A stretch of DNA of 64,000 nt. Origin: Ferruginibacter sp. Its GTDB lineage: Bacteria; Bacteroidota; Bacteroidia; Chitinophagales; Chitinophagaceae. Shown here piece by piece: positions 47,679-56,483 of this stretch. Position 1 is the first letter of the stretch. Every line of letters begins with the position of its first letter. The stretch is taken from positions 1 through 64,000 of the forward strand of contig JAHBTO010000002.1 in NCBI GenBank assembly GCA_019638525.1, written 5' to 3'. The translations under genes were made by a program, and so were the position numbers. Under the pieces are notes generated by a model, which was not told the DNA's origin, did no database searches, and saw nothing but the letters and a program-made list of their open reading frames with translations.

Positions 47679-49799
47679 ATGAAAAAGAAACTTTGGTTGA
47701 ACGCATTAAGCTCTCATACAGTTAAACAATTGTGTGGGAGCTTAATGCTTCTATTCTTTTATGCATCTGCACACAGCCAACTTTATAGCGATACTTCTAT
47801 CTTAAAACCATTGCCACGCATTACAGGATGGGCAGATAATGAACATTACATTGTGCAACGGTATAACAGGGAGCAAAAGAAGGATATCAGCTTCCTGGAA
47901 AACAGTAAAACAGGAGCGGAGAAGGAATATGTTATTACAAATACTCAGCTTGTTGCTAAGGCAGTGGCAATTGATGGAGATATTTTTGTGGTTGCAGGAA
48001 AAGATAAAAAACGAATTACCAATACCGATGCTGAGGAAAAATTGCCGCTGCTTTCTCCCGATAAGAAATGGATTGCTTTTTTACGAAACAATGATTTGTT
48101 TGCGATTGAATTGGCTACATCAAAAGAAATACGATTTACCAACGATGGTACCGAAACTATTTTAAATGGCTATGCATCCTGGGTTTACTATGAAGAAATA
48201 TTGGGCCGCAGCAGTGAGTACCGTGCATTTTGGTGGTCGCCCGGTAGTAAGCATATTGCATTCTATCGCTTTGATGAATCAAAGGTTCCGGTTTTTCCTT
48301 TGTACAACTCCACCGGGCAACATGGCTTTACAGAAAACACCCGTTTTCCCAAGGCCGGTGATCCTAATCCAGAAGTGAACGTGGGAATTGCATCGCTGGA
48401 AAGTGCAAAAGTGCAGTGGGCCGATTTTAATCAGCAGGATGATCAATATTTTGGTACACCCATTTGGCGACCCGATGGTTCAGGTATTTTGATACAATGG
48501 ATGCCCCGTGAACAAAATAATTTAAAACTCTACGATATTGATTTGACAAGCGGTGCTAAAAAAGAAATCTACAGCGAAACACAATCCACCTGGGTCAGTT
48601 GGATAAACCGTTTTAAATGGATAAAGAATGGTTTTTTAATGATAAGGGATTTTGACGGATGGGAGCAAATTTATTATCATGCTGCAGATGGAAGACTGAT
48701 AAAAAAAATAACATCTGGCAAAAACTGGCGCACCGAAATTGAGAAATTTGATGAGCAAACACAAACACTGTATTATACAGCCAATGCCGAAAAATCAACA
48801 AGAACAGATTTGTATAGTGTACAATTAAATGGCACTAAACAAAAACGATTGACCTTTGGCGAATATTCGCATGCAAAAACTTTCCTTTCGCCCAATAACC
48901 GCCACCTGATTACTACTTATTCCAATTCATATACACCCACCCGTATGGCTTTGGTGGATTTAAAAACCGGAAAAAGAAAAGACATCGCCGATTCCAAAGG
49001 AAGTAAATATGATAGTTCAAAACTAAAGAGAAGAGAAATTGTTTGGTTAAAAACAGATGATGGTTTTGAATTGCCCGGAAGAATAGTGTGGCCGGTAAAT
49101 TTGGAACAGGGAAAAAAATATCCGGTAACCATTAATGTATATGGCGGGCCCAATTACCAGGCAGTGAGTGATGAATGGGTTAACAGTTTACAAGAGGAAG
49201 ATACCAACCCTGTAATTGAAGTGGGTTTTGCCCACAGGGGCTCCGGCGATTTTGGAAAGCAGGGCTTAAATTTTTTGCATCGCAACCTGGGTAAATGGGA
49301 AATGGCTGATTACATTGCATGGATAAAATGGTTGCGTAAAAATCCTTTTGTGGATACTTCAAAAATTATGATTGCCGGTGGAAGCTATGGTGGTTATTTA
49401 ACAGCCATGGCGCTTACTTACGGTGCTGAATTTTTTAAATATGGCATTTCCAGTTATCCGGTTACGGATTGGTTGCTCTACGATTCGCATTATACCGAAC
49501 GCTATATGGATTTGCCCAAAGATAATCCCGAAGGTTACCGCTTTGGTTCGGTGATGACGCATGTGGGCAACTATCAAAACTACGGGCCATCCATGTTGCT
49601 GTTGCAGCATGGCACTATGGATGATAATGTGCATATTCAAAACACTTACCAGTTGGCCGATACCTTACAAATGCTCAACAAGCCATTTGAGTTGATGGTT
49701 TATCCCGGTCAGCGGCATGGTTTCCTTGGACCCAAATCACGCTTTGTATTAAAAGCAAGAAATAGTTTTAAAGACAGGTATCTCTTTAATAATAATTAA
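47679..49799 (+). CDS. Dipeptidyl peptidase IV-type S9 peptidase
   Basis: A 706-residue exported peptidase with a signal peptide ending near SAHSQ. The N-terminal propeller carries the double-Glu motif YYEEILGR (Glu172, Glu173) that holds the free N-terminus of the substrate in DPP4; the catalytic Ser569 lies in GGSYGGYL, with Asp in GTMDDNVHIQNT and His in GQRHGF. It should take Xaa-Pro/Ala dipeptides from peptides. It lies 16 bp after the SusD gene and closes the regulated operon, so peptide import and trimming are linked here. Confidence 0.92.
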   Translation: MKKKLWLNALSSHTVKQLCGSLMLLFFYASAHSQLYSDTSILKPLPRITGWADNEHYIVQRYNREQKKDISFLENSKTGAEKEYVITNTQLVAKAVAIDGDIFVVAGKDKKRITNTDAEEKLPLLSPDKKWIAFLRNNDLFAIELATSKEIRFTNDGTETILNGYASWVYYEEILGRSSEYRAFWWSPGSKHIAFYRFDESKVPVFPLYNSTGQHGFTENTRFPKAGDPNPEVNVGIASLESAKVQWADFNQQDDQYFGTPIWRPDGSGILIQWMPREQNNLKLYDIDLTSGAKKEIYSETQSTWVSWINRFKWIKNGFLMIRDFDGWEQIYYHAADGRLIKKITSGKNWRTEIEKFDEQTQTLYYTANAEKSTRTDLYSVQLNGTKQKRLTFGEYSHAKTFLSPNNRHLITTYSNSYTPTRMALVDLKTGKRKDIADSKGSKYDSSKLKRREIVWLKTDDGFELPGRIVWPVNLEQGKKYPVTINVYGGPNYQAVSDEWVNSLQEEDTNPVIEVGFAHRGSGDFGKQGLNFLHRNLGKWEMADYIAWIKWLRKNPFVDTSKIMIAGGSYGGYLTAMALTYGAEFFKYGISSYPVTDWLLYDSHYTERYMDLPKDNPEGYRFGSVMTHVGNYQNYGPSMLLLQHGTMDDNVHIQNTYQLADTLQMLNKPFELMVYPGQRHGFLGPKSRFVLKARNSFKDRYLFNNN

Positions 49800-49832
49800 T
49801 CGCAAATAATTATTTTTTTTTGCCACCATGTG

Positions 49833-49880
49833 ATGTTGCCGCCTGTCTGCCGGTAAGCAGGCAGACAGGCGGCATGTCAT
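49833..49880. repeat. Long hairpin with family A-like arms
   Basis: TGCCGCCTGTCTGCC (49837-49851) and its exact complement (49860-49874) make a 15-bp perfect stem with an 8-nt loop. The flanks ATGT-TGCCGCC and GGCGGCA-TGTC are the same as the inner arms of the family A repeat, so this may be a minimal derivative. It lies between convergent genes but has no T-run downstream on either side. Confidence 0.65.
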
Positions 49881-49909
49881 AGAATCACTTGCGAAAGCAG
49901 AATGGATAT

Positions 49910-51838
49910 TTACGGATTAATAAATACCGTTTTTACATTTTCAGCCTTCTTTAATTCCAATGAAAAATTGGTAACGCTGCCACCATTATTTAAAAGTTGA
50001 AAACCGCCGGTATAGGCAAGGCCTTCATAAGTAGGCACAGGCGTACTGTACCATTCTCCCGGTTGTTGACCATGATTCACCGAAGCAATCACACCGGTTT
50101 TTTTATCTCTCCATATATAACTTTCCTGCGGCTTCAGCACTACATATATTTTGTATTTGTCGCCTACATTTTCCAAATAGGGAACCTTTGCAGTAGTGGG
50201 TTCAAACAAATTGCCCTTTAAGTTTACTGCTACATTTTTCTGTGCATTTTTATCCCAGTCTTCCATGGTTCGGGTGGTTACATCGCTAATGCGTATGGCA
50301 GCAAGCGCTTTACCTTTATAGGTATTACCGGTACGGGTAACTTCTATTTCAAGATAGGCCGGGCGAAACAAACCTAAAGGATGTGGCTTTACTCTTAGAA
50401 AACCATTGTTTACAATTCCTTTGTTGGATGAACTCATTACATTGTCGTGAAATTCTTTTCTTATACCTTCTCTTGCAGCCTCGGGTACAGGCACACCGGT
50501 TTCGCTTTCTATTTTATCGCAGGCCAGGTCCACCACCTGTCCTTCGGCCAATTTGGTGAGTTCGTCGGTATTGGGTAATGTAGGAGGCAGGCCTACAGCT
50601 ACCATGCCATAGTCGAATGCAGCATTACTAACGAGTTCGCATACCTCGGGGCCGGCTGCTTCCTGCAAATGGGTAACAGGGTTCAGAACGCTGGATGTAA
50701 AGTTGGCATTGCAGTTAATCTCCATGAATTTTTTTCTTAAATAATTCTTCGTGTCATTATAAAATTCTGCTGTGCCATCAATGGCTTTAGCAATAAAGCC
50801 GGTGATACCGCTAAAAGCTTTTTCGTACCAGGATTTATCCTTTGCCGGCTGTGGGCATATCATGGTTCCCGGAGGAAAAGCGGCCATAAATGATTTTATT
50901 ATTACATCATTGGCATCGCCGGTATAACCCGCCACTATACCACAGGCATAATAGTTGGGATCGCCATAATATACGGGCACATAATTTACAGCGGTTATGG
51001 TATAATCATCTTCAATATAAATGGGTTTTTCAACAGGTGTCAGCGGTTTCCAAATAGTTTCCTGTACTATTACATCGTTCGAAATTTTAAATAAAGGTTT
51101 TTTATCCTTATCCAATGGAACCAGCCGGATATAAAATTTTCGGGTTTCATCATGCGGCATTTGCATTTTAGAAAGCAGATCCTTGTTTAGATTAATTCCG
51201 TTGGCATGTCCTGCTGTAATAGTGGGTTTATTGGAACGGGCATCCCTTTTTTGGGTTGGAAATGTTGTTTTCGGTTGCAGTCTGCCTTTACGTTTTTCAA
51301 TTCCCGTTTGTCTATTGGCATTGTCCAGATAGTTGAGTATAAAATAAACCGAATCGCTGCCATGGGTTTCTATCAGGCCACTGCGAATGATGCCGCTGAA
51401 AGAAGGATCATATACCGGCGGAAAGGGGAGCAGCGAAATTTCCCATCGGCCATAAACCGCCTGGGATGGTATTTTGCGCCACATCAAATTTCTTGTCCAG
51501 TTTTTGGTGGCCGGGTCACTGGTAATATCATGCGAATAATAAGTATTCCAGTCCCAGTAAAAACACTGCGGCCCACGGCAATCGGGGTCGGTAGGCAGTT
51601 TGTATGCATATTGCAACTGCGAATATTGACTGGCCAATGCCCTCATCATTTGCGGCTCTGCTTTGAGATATCGGTCAACACCGGAATTGGAAGCTACAGG
51701 TTGTATTTTGGTATTGCGAACCGGGTTATTGCTGATGGGCTTGTTCGGGATAACAGGTGTTTGAGCAAAGCCTGTAAAGGATAAGAATACAAGCGTAACA
51801 ATGTTGCTGCTTTTTATAAAAAATAATTTGTATGGCAT
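49910..51838 (-). CDS. Secreted protein of unknown function, 642 aa
   Basis: I recognise no family. With ATG 51838 the product has a good signal peptide (MPYKLFFIKSS...FLSFTGFA-Q); the longer frame from 51913 adds 25 residues ahead of it. The mature N-terminus is Pro/Asn-rich. A Cys-containing segment DPDCRGPQCFYWDWNTYYSHD (about residues 83-103) is followed by beta-rich stretches, then a helical middle with a GLPPTLPNTDEL segment and a charged helix pair, and a beta-rich C-terminus. No type IX sorting domain, transmembrane segment or catalytic motif was found. It converges with the DPP4 gene. Confidence 0.72.
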   Translation of the reverse strand: MPYKLFFIKSSNIVTLVFLSFTGFAQTPVIPNKPISNNPVRNTKIQPVASNSGVDRYLKAEPQMMRALASQYSQLQYAYKLPTDPDCRGPQCFYWDWNTYYSHDITSDPATKNWTRNLMWRKIPSQAVYGRWEISLLPFPPVYDPSFSGIIRSGLIETHGSDSVYFILNYLDNANRQTGIEKRKGRLQPKTTFPTQKRDARSNKPTITAGHANGINLNKDLLSKMQMPHDETRKFYIRLVPLDKDKKPLFKISNDVIVQETIWKPLTPVEKPIYIEDDYTITAVNYVPVYYGDPNYYACGIVAGYTGDANDVIIKSFMAAFPPGTMICPQPAKDKSWYEKAFSGITGFIAKAIDGTAEFYNDTKNYLRKKFMEINCNANFTSSVLNPVTHLQEAAGPEVCELVSNAAFDYGMVAVGLPPTLPNTDELTKLAEGQVVDLACDKIESETGVPVPEAAREGIRKEFHDNVMSSSNKGIVNNGFLRVKPHPLGLFRPAYLEIEVTRTGNTYKGKALAAIRISDVTTRTMEDWDKNAQKNVAVNLKGNLFEPTTAKVPYLENVGDKYKIYVVLKPQESYIWRDKKTGVIASVNHGQQPGEWYSTPVPTYEGLAYTGGFQLLNNGGSVTNFSLELKKAENVKTVFINP

Positions 51839-52470
51839 GTTATTAGAATTAAATGCTATTAAAGTTAGAATTTTTTGGGTGAAAATTTTGATTACCAGTT
51901 TACGATAATGCATTAATCTATCTTAACCAATTAGAAGGTTTAGCTGTTGATTGCAAACCATCTGTAGATTGCCATCTGTTGTAAACGGCGGCATACTATT
52001 TCAGAAAGCAAGAATGTAAATTAAATCAGGAAGTTAATTGTTCGCCCCCGTCTGGCGCAAGTGTTCGGCTTTGCCGATCACTTGATGCCGTTTAGTTTCG
52101 CCCTGATTGTATCAGGGAGTTGAAAAACAAAAGATGATTATATATGCCGAAGCTAAATTTGCATTCATTAGCCAAGCCTCCTGACACACAAAACAAAATC
52201 CAATACAACTGTTGTAAGTAACAAATGCATCTTAGAGCTGCTACTAAATTTCAATTTATAAATACCGCACCTACGGCGCTGCGCTAAAACCTCATTCATT
52301 TTCAACCAAAATATAGCCTTTACGAGGCTTACTTATAAAACCATTGCCTTGTTGCTGTCAATCACATTAGTTTGTTGCAGGCTAAACTAATACTATTTTT
52401 CCACTCCTTGTTTGAATACATAGTTTACTGCACTTGAAAATATTTCAGCAAAGTAAGATTGTAAATTAAA
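51839..52470. other. 632-bp gap dominated by family B copy 4
   Basis: No gene seen. On both sides of the repeat a short phrase recurs (GTAAATTAAATCAGGAAGT at 52016 and 52455), a direct repeat that flanks the family B copy and about 120 bp beyond it. Confidence 0.55.
52047..52332. repeat. Family B repeat, copy 4 (full, 286 bp)
   Basis: Aligns over its whole length with the copy at 40.1 kb; identity is high at both ends and lower in the middle. Leading hairpin 52054-52089, then CCCTGAT/ATCAGGG, ACCGCACCTACGGCGC and the closing AGCCT/AGGCT stem, in which a base change keeps pairing by a G-T wobble. Confidence 0.85.
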
Positions 52471-53577
52471 TCAGGAAGTCAACTGTTCTATAGGAACCAA
52501 AGCAGGTAATTTGGGAAAAAGGATTTGGTTTATCTGCATAACAATATTTTCAATATTTATATCGCTTCTGTTTGCAAATATCACAACAAGATAGTCCAAC
52601 GCAGGAATTGAAAAACTATACGTTCTAAACCCGCCATTACCGCCGCTATGGTAAATATAAGCAGGCTGCTGCCGGTTGTTTACAAACCATCCGTAACCAT
52701 AACCCATACCGTTATGTCGGGGGATTTTGTTTTGAATGGAACGGGCAAGGGAAATATTTTCTTTGTTTAATATTGAAGCCTGTTGCAGGCTGTTAAACCA
52801 TTTCACATACTCTTCAACAGATGTATAAATGGCGCCATCACCCTCTGTTGAAAAAAATACATGTTCTTCGGCCTGCGATTTTATGAATTGCCCTGTAGCG
52901 CTGTCTCTATCATAACCTGTGGCTGCTTTATAAATTTTTTCATTTTCATTCCATACGGTACTGTGTTTCATTTTTAGTGGAGAAAAAAATGTTTGATGCA
53001 TGAATGCATTGTATGTTTTCCCGCTTATTTTTTCAATAATAAGTCCGGCAAGGCAATAAACCGTATTGCTGTACCTTAACGAACTGCCCGGAGTAAAGTA
53101 CAAGCTGTCTTTATCCTTAATGGCATCATAAACCTGCCGGGCATAACCATGTTTTCCTTTTTCAACCTTAACAAAATCGTAGTGGTCAATAATACCCGAA
53201 CTGTGCGTAAGCAAATGTTTCAGCGTTACTTTTTCTGAAACATGTTTATTCATGTCGGGAAAGTATTGACTGATGGGACGGTTAATATCCAGAAAACCTT
53301 TTTCCTGCAGGTATAAAATGCCGGCTGCGGTAAACTGCTTTGTGATGGAAGCAATATTAAAATTGGTGGCAGGCGTTAATTTAGTTTTGGTAATTATGTT
53401 GGCGATGCCGTAACCATTTGAAAAAATAGTTTTGCCATCTTTTACAATTGCCACAGCAATGCCCGGCTGGTCTTTAGAAAAAATAGAGTCGAGCAGCTGA
53501 TCAACCAGTTTTAAAGGCGATTGCCCAATTGCATTAAAAGTTGATGAAAATAGTACAGCCAAAATAATTAATCGCAT
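52471..53577 (-). CDS. Serine hydrolase, class C beta-lactamase-like family
   Basis: A 368-residue exported hydrolase with a signal peptide ending at NAIGQ. The three active-site motifs are complete: Ser77-Ile-Thr-Lys80 (SxxK), Tyr169-Ser-Asn171 (YxN) and His310-Ser-Gly-Gly313 (HxG). Length and the HLLTHSSGIIDHY segment fit the large family of penicillin-binding-protein-like esterases and peptidases; true beta-lactamase activity cannot be assumed. It is a single gene downstream of, and separated by 185 bp from, the respiratory operon. Confidence 0.9.
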   Translation of the reverse strand: MRLIILAVLFSSTFNAIGQSPLKLVDQLLDSIFSKDQPGIAVAIVKDGKTIFSNGYGIANIITKTKLTPATNFNIASITKQFTAAGILYLQEKGFLDINRPISQYFPDMNKHVSEKVTLKHLLTHSSGIIDHYDFVKVEKGKHGYARQVYDAIKDKDSLYFTPGSSLRYSNTVYCLAGLIIEKISGKTYNAFMHQTFFSPLKMKHSTVWNENEKIYKAATGYDRDSATGQFIKSQAEEHVFFSTEGDGAIYTSVEEYVKWFNSLQQASILNKENISLARSIQNKIPRHNGMGYGYGWFVNNRQQPAYIYHSGGNGGFRTYSFSIPALDYLVVIFANRSDINIENIVMQINQILFPKLPALVPIEQLTS

Positions 53578-53762
53578 GGTTTATATTAACGAATTGAAAA
53601 TGCAGGTTATAGATTATTGTAAAATCAATTGCTCTTTGCTTTTAATTTCAGTTGTCAAGTTACAAACAAAAAACAATAGTCAGGATTATAAGATTATCAA
53701 CAGGCGTTTTTATACATTCAAAAAAACAGTACTCATTTAATAACAGTAATAAATTTACACTT

Positions 53763-54515
53763 TTATATTTCTTCCTTTCTATGCACCAACTTATTAATAA
53801 CTATTAATACTAGCATGGAAAGAATAGCAGGCAATGCTATCAACAGCAAACCAATGCCGGGTGTGTTTTTACCGGTTACTGGGTTATAATTAAAACAAGA
53901 CAACATAGCGCTTTTACCCGGCAGGCGATAGGTAGGAGTGAAAATATTATTGATACTACTTATCATCATGGATAAGTCATTTTCACTACGCAGGCCAATT
54001 AGTTTTTTGCTGATATACCCTTGCGAATTTACTCCAACCAACAATGCATCATGTTCAAACTGTTTTATTTTTTCGTGCCATACCGGGTTAAACCCAACAG
54101 ATGCCACAAGCCTGCTGATACTGTCAGTAATAGCAAATTTCCAATTACTGTTTGCATTTAATTGCAATTGATTTCTCAACCGCTGCATATCTTTAAGCTT
54201 GTCCCTGCTATCAAAACTTACAACTAAAACCTCGTATTTTCTTTCATCATGTTTATATGGTAGTGATTCTTTTAATTGAAGCAGCAAGGGTGTACAAATT
54301 CCATAACAACGGGTAAATACCAGTGCAATGATTAATGGTTTCGTTTCTGCTAAAGTATTAATGGAAGTTTTTTTTCCGGATACCATTGTTATCGGTGCAT
54401 CATAAATTTTATTATAAACATTTACTTCTTCCTTCCAGCCGGCAGATGACTGGCAATAAACCAATGATTGGCTACATACAATTATGCAGATTGAGAGAAT
54501 AAAATCTTTACACAT
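53763..54515 (-). CDS. SCO1/SenC family copper chaperone
   Basis: A 250-residue protein with a signal peptide, a thioredoxin-like domain and one C-terminal transmembrane helix (about 218-240, LLLIALPAILSMLVLIVI). Cys70 and Cys74 (RCYGICTPLL) and His155 (EHDALLVG) are the copper ligands of SCO proteins, which load the CuA site of oxidase subunit II. The start overlaps the last 34 bp of the subunit I gene, so it is part of that operon, and its presence agrees with the CuA motif in the subunit II gene. Confidence 0.9.
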   Translation of the reverse strand: MCKDFILSICIIVCSQSLVYCQSSAGWKEEVNVYNKIYDAPITMVSGKKTSINTLAETKPLIIALVFTRCYGICTPLLLQLKESLPYKHDERKYEVLVVSFDSRDKLKDMQRLRNQLQLNANSNWKFAITDSISRLVASVGFNPVWHEKIKQFEHDALLVGVNSQGYISKKLIGLRSENDLSMMISSINNIFTPTYRLPGKSAMLSCFNYNPVTGKNTPGIGLLLIALPAILSMLVLIVINKLVHRKEEI

Positions 54516-55924
54516 CGCCTTGTTATGTTTACAAAGAAAATCAATATCCCTATTAAATAAATAGATGCAAAAACCCCACCAATAAGCGCCAGGGTTTTTG
54601 CATGAACGAATTCTGCCGGGTAATTGCTGTATCTTCTTGGTATAGAATCGGCGCCACCGATATAAAATGCAGCCAAAAAACCAATGCCACCTACTATCAG
54701 CAAAAACAATTTTAATGCAGATAATTTTTCACTATGCCGGCTATTTGAAAAATTTACAGAGAACCAGTAAAAAAATCCAAGGCTGAAAAGCACATTGCCC
54801 ATTGCATTGTAGGTATGAAAATGCGCCGGCACCCAAAGCGTATTGTGCAATACAAAATTATTTGAAATGGTAGCGTCTATCACAGCGCCCAATCCACCCA
54901 CCACCCAACCCATCACTCCAATAAAAAATAAAAGGTTAGCCAAGGTCCAATTTATTTTTGTACGGTAAACAGCTACCACAATGCTAAAGACGGTTACTCC
55001 CGCAGCCGGTAAACTTGCTAAGTAGGAGGCAAGCTGCCCCAATATCTGCAGCCCTTCGGGCTGAACAAAATCCATATACAGGTGATGGAAAAATGCGGTT
55101 AAAATAAAAAACAAAGTGCAGTTCCATGCCAGCGATACGTACCAGGTTGTTTTCCATTTTGGCCTTCCGCTTATTTCGGCAAACATTTCATAAATTACTG
55201 CAAGGCCAAGGTATAGCATTTCATTGGCAATAGCATGGCCAAAAAAGTAAGTGAGGTTTTTCATCAGCAGGGCATCGTTTACAAATGTTCCTTTGGAATA
55301 ATATTCGGCAAACAGCAATACCACTAAAACGATTGCCGTAATCAAACAGGTTACAATGCCAACAAGTGTTATCATCGAAATAAGAATAAATGGAGGTGTT
55401 TCTTCTTTAGGGCCTTTTTTAAAATATTGCCAGGCAAATACCTGTGTAATGGAATATTTTTTTAGCATAGCAGCTATTAAACTTATACACCAAATCAACC
55501 AACCTACAGCCAATACTGCTAATGAGTATAAAAATAATGGTGTGGCCCATGCCGACCACATTACTTTAAACGGAAGCGGATAAAGAAATGTCCAGCCTGC
55601 ATGAAACTTACCAATAAAAGTAGAAGCCCAAAACATAAGTACACCCACAACCGTTAAAACCAATGCTAAGATGTTGACAAACTTGCTGGTTTTTACGTAA
55701 CGCTCCATAATAAAATTAACTGCAGCCATACCGGCAACAAACCATATACCTATCATGGTCAATCCATGTACAGTCATGTCGGTATAAAATGTAATGGGAG
55801 ATAGCCGGATTACTTCTGCCTGGTTAAAACGCATTGTAATACCAAGGATGATGCTAATTACAAAAAGCAACAGTACAGTTGTAATCCATAGAGAAGTAAT
55901 TTTTTTTAGTCTTGATGTCATCAT
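54482..55924 (-). CDS. Heme-copper oxidoreductase subunit I, possibly a nitric oxide reductase
   Basis: A 480-residue inner-membrane protein with about twelve helices. Heme ligands are His53 (TVHGLTM), His368 and His370 (HFHTYNAMG); copper-B ligands are His230 (FFGHAIANEM), His280 and His281 (FFHHLYMD). The residue four after His230, Tyr in A- and B-type oxidases, is Asn234, followed by Glu235. The cbb3-type Tyr six before His280 is Ile274. Without either Tyr the usual O2-reduction chemistry is unlikely, and a member of the NO-reductase side of the superfamily is more probable. It lies 7 bp after subunit II and overlaps the SCO gene. Confidence 0.85.
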   Translation of the reverse strand: MMTSRLKKITSLWITTVLLLFVISIILGITMRFNQAEVIRLSPITFYTDMTVHGLTMIGIWFVAGMAAVNFIMERYVKTSKFVNILALVLTVVGVLMFWASTFIGKFHAGWTFLYPLPFKVMWSAWATPLFLYSLAVLAVGWLIWCISLIAAMLKKYSITQVFAWQYFKKGPKEETPPFILISMITLVGIVTCLITAIVLVVLLFAEYYSKGTFVNDALLMKNLTYFFGHAIANEMLYLGLAVIYEMFAEISGRPKWKTTWYVSLAWNCTLFFILTAFFHHLYMDFVQPEGLQILGQLASYLASLPAAGVTVFSIVVAVYRTKINWTLANLLFFIGVMGWVVGGLGAVIDATISNNFVLHNTLWVPAHFHTYNAMGNVLFSLGFFYWFSVNFSNSRHSEKLSALKLFLLIVGGIGFLAAFYIGGADSIPRRYSNYPAEFVHAKTLALIGGVFASIYLIGILIFFVNITRRCVKILFSQSA

Positions 55925-55931
55925 GACTATT

Positions 55932-56483
55932 TTATTTTACGGTGAATGTTGTTCTCATTAACTGGTGCGCCATACCACAATATTCCAGGCAAAAAATATG
56001 ATAAGTGCCGGGTTCTTTAAACTTAAATCGCAACCGGTTTACATAACCCGGCATAGCCTGTGTTTGTGCTATTAATTTATTTGATGCATTGTAAATAGCA
56101 AAGCCATGGTTTACATCAAGGCTTGTAACCCTAAACTCTACCAGTTCGTTTGTATTAAATGTAATCGAATCTTCGCCCTTAGGCATTTTTGGGTCGATAG
56201 CGCTATCCGACATAAAAAAGTTAAACTGCATGGCAGCAACATGAACAACCGCTTTAGGTTGTTCATCAGCAAAAAGATAGTATGGAGATTTTGGAATAGT
56301 AACAGAAGCAAAGATGCCCAGTATTACCAGTAAGATGAGTATAAACCAAAACCGCTTCTGTAATGGGTTTGCCATCCCTGTTGTATTGTTATCGCTTTGT
56401 TTGGATGTAAGAAATACATATACAAATACCGAAATGCTGATAACAGCAACAATTAAAAAAAACAATAAGATTGAATAGTGCAT
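55932..56483 (-). CDS. Heme-copper oxidoreductase subunit II with CuA site
   Basis: A 183-residue protein with two transmembrane helices (about 4-25 and 45-62) and a periplasmic cupredoxin domain. His126, Cys165, Glu167, Cys169, His173 and Met176 (in CLEYCGMAHQLM) make a complete CuA site, so electrons come from a soluble donor such as cytochrome c or a copper protein. It is the first gene of the operon with subunit I and SCO. The long N-terminal pair of helices differs from the short single-helix subunit II of ba3 oxidases. Confidence 0.9.
   Translation of the reverse strand: MHYSILLFFLIVAVISISVFVYVFLTSKQSDNNTTGMANPLQKRFWFILILLVILGIFASVTIPKSPYYLFADEQPKAVVHVAAMQFNFFMSDSAIDPKMPKGEDSITFNTNELVEFRVTSLDVNHGFAIYNASNKLIAQTQAMPGYVNRLRFKFKEPGTYHIFCLEYCGMAHQLMRTTFTVK

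Noticed and set aside
54482..56483. Ordinary cytochrome c oxidase
   Set aside because: His ligands fit, but the cross-linking Tyr is missing at both known positions, so a plain oxidase label would mislead.
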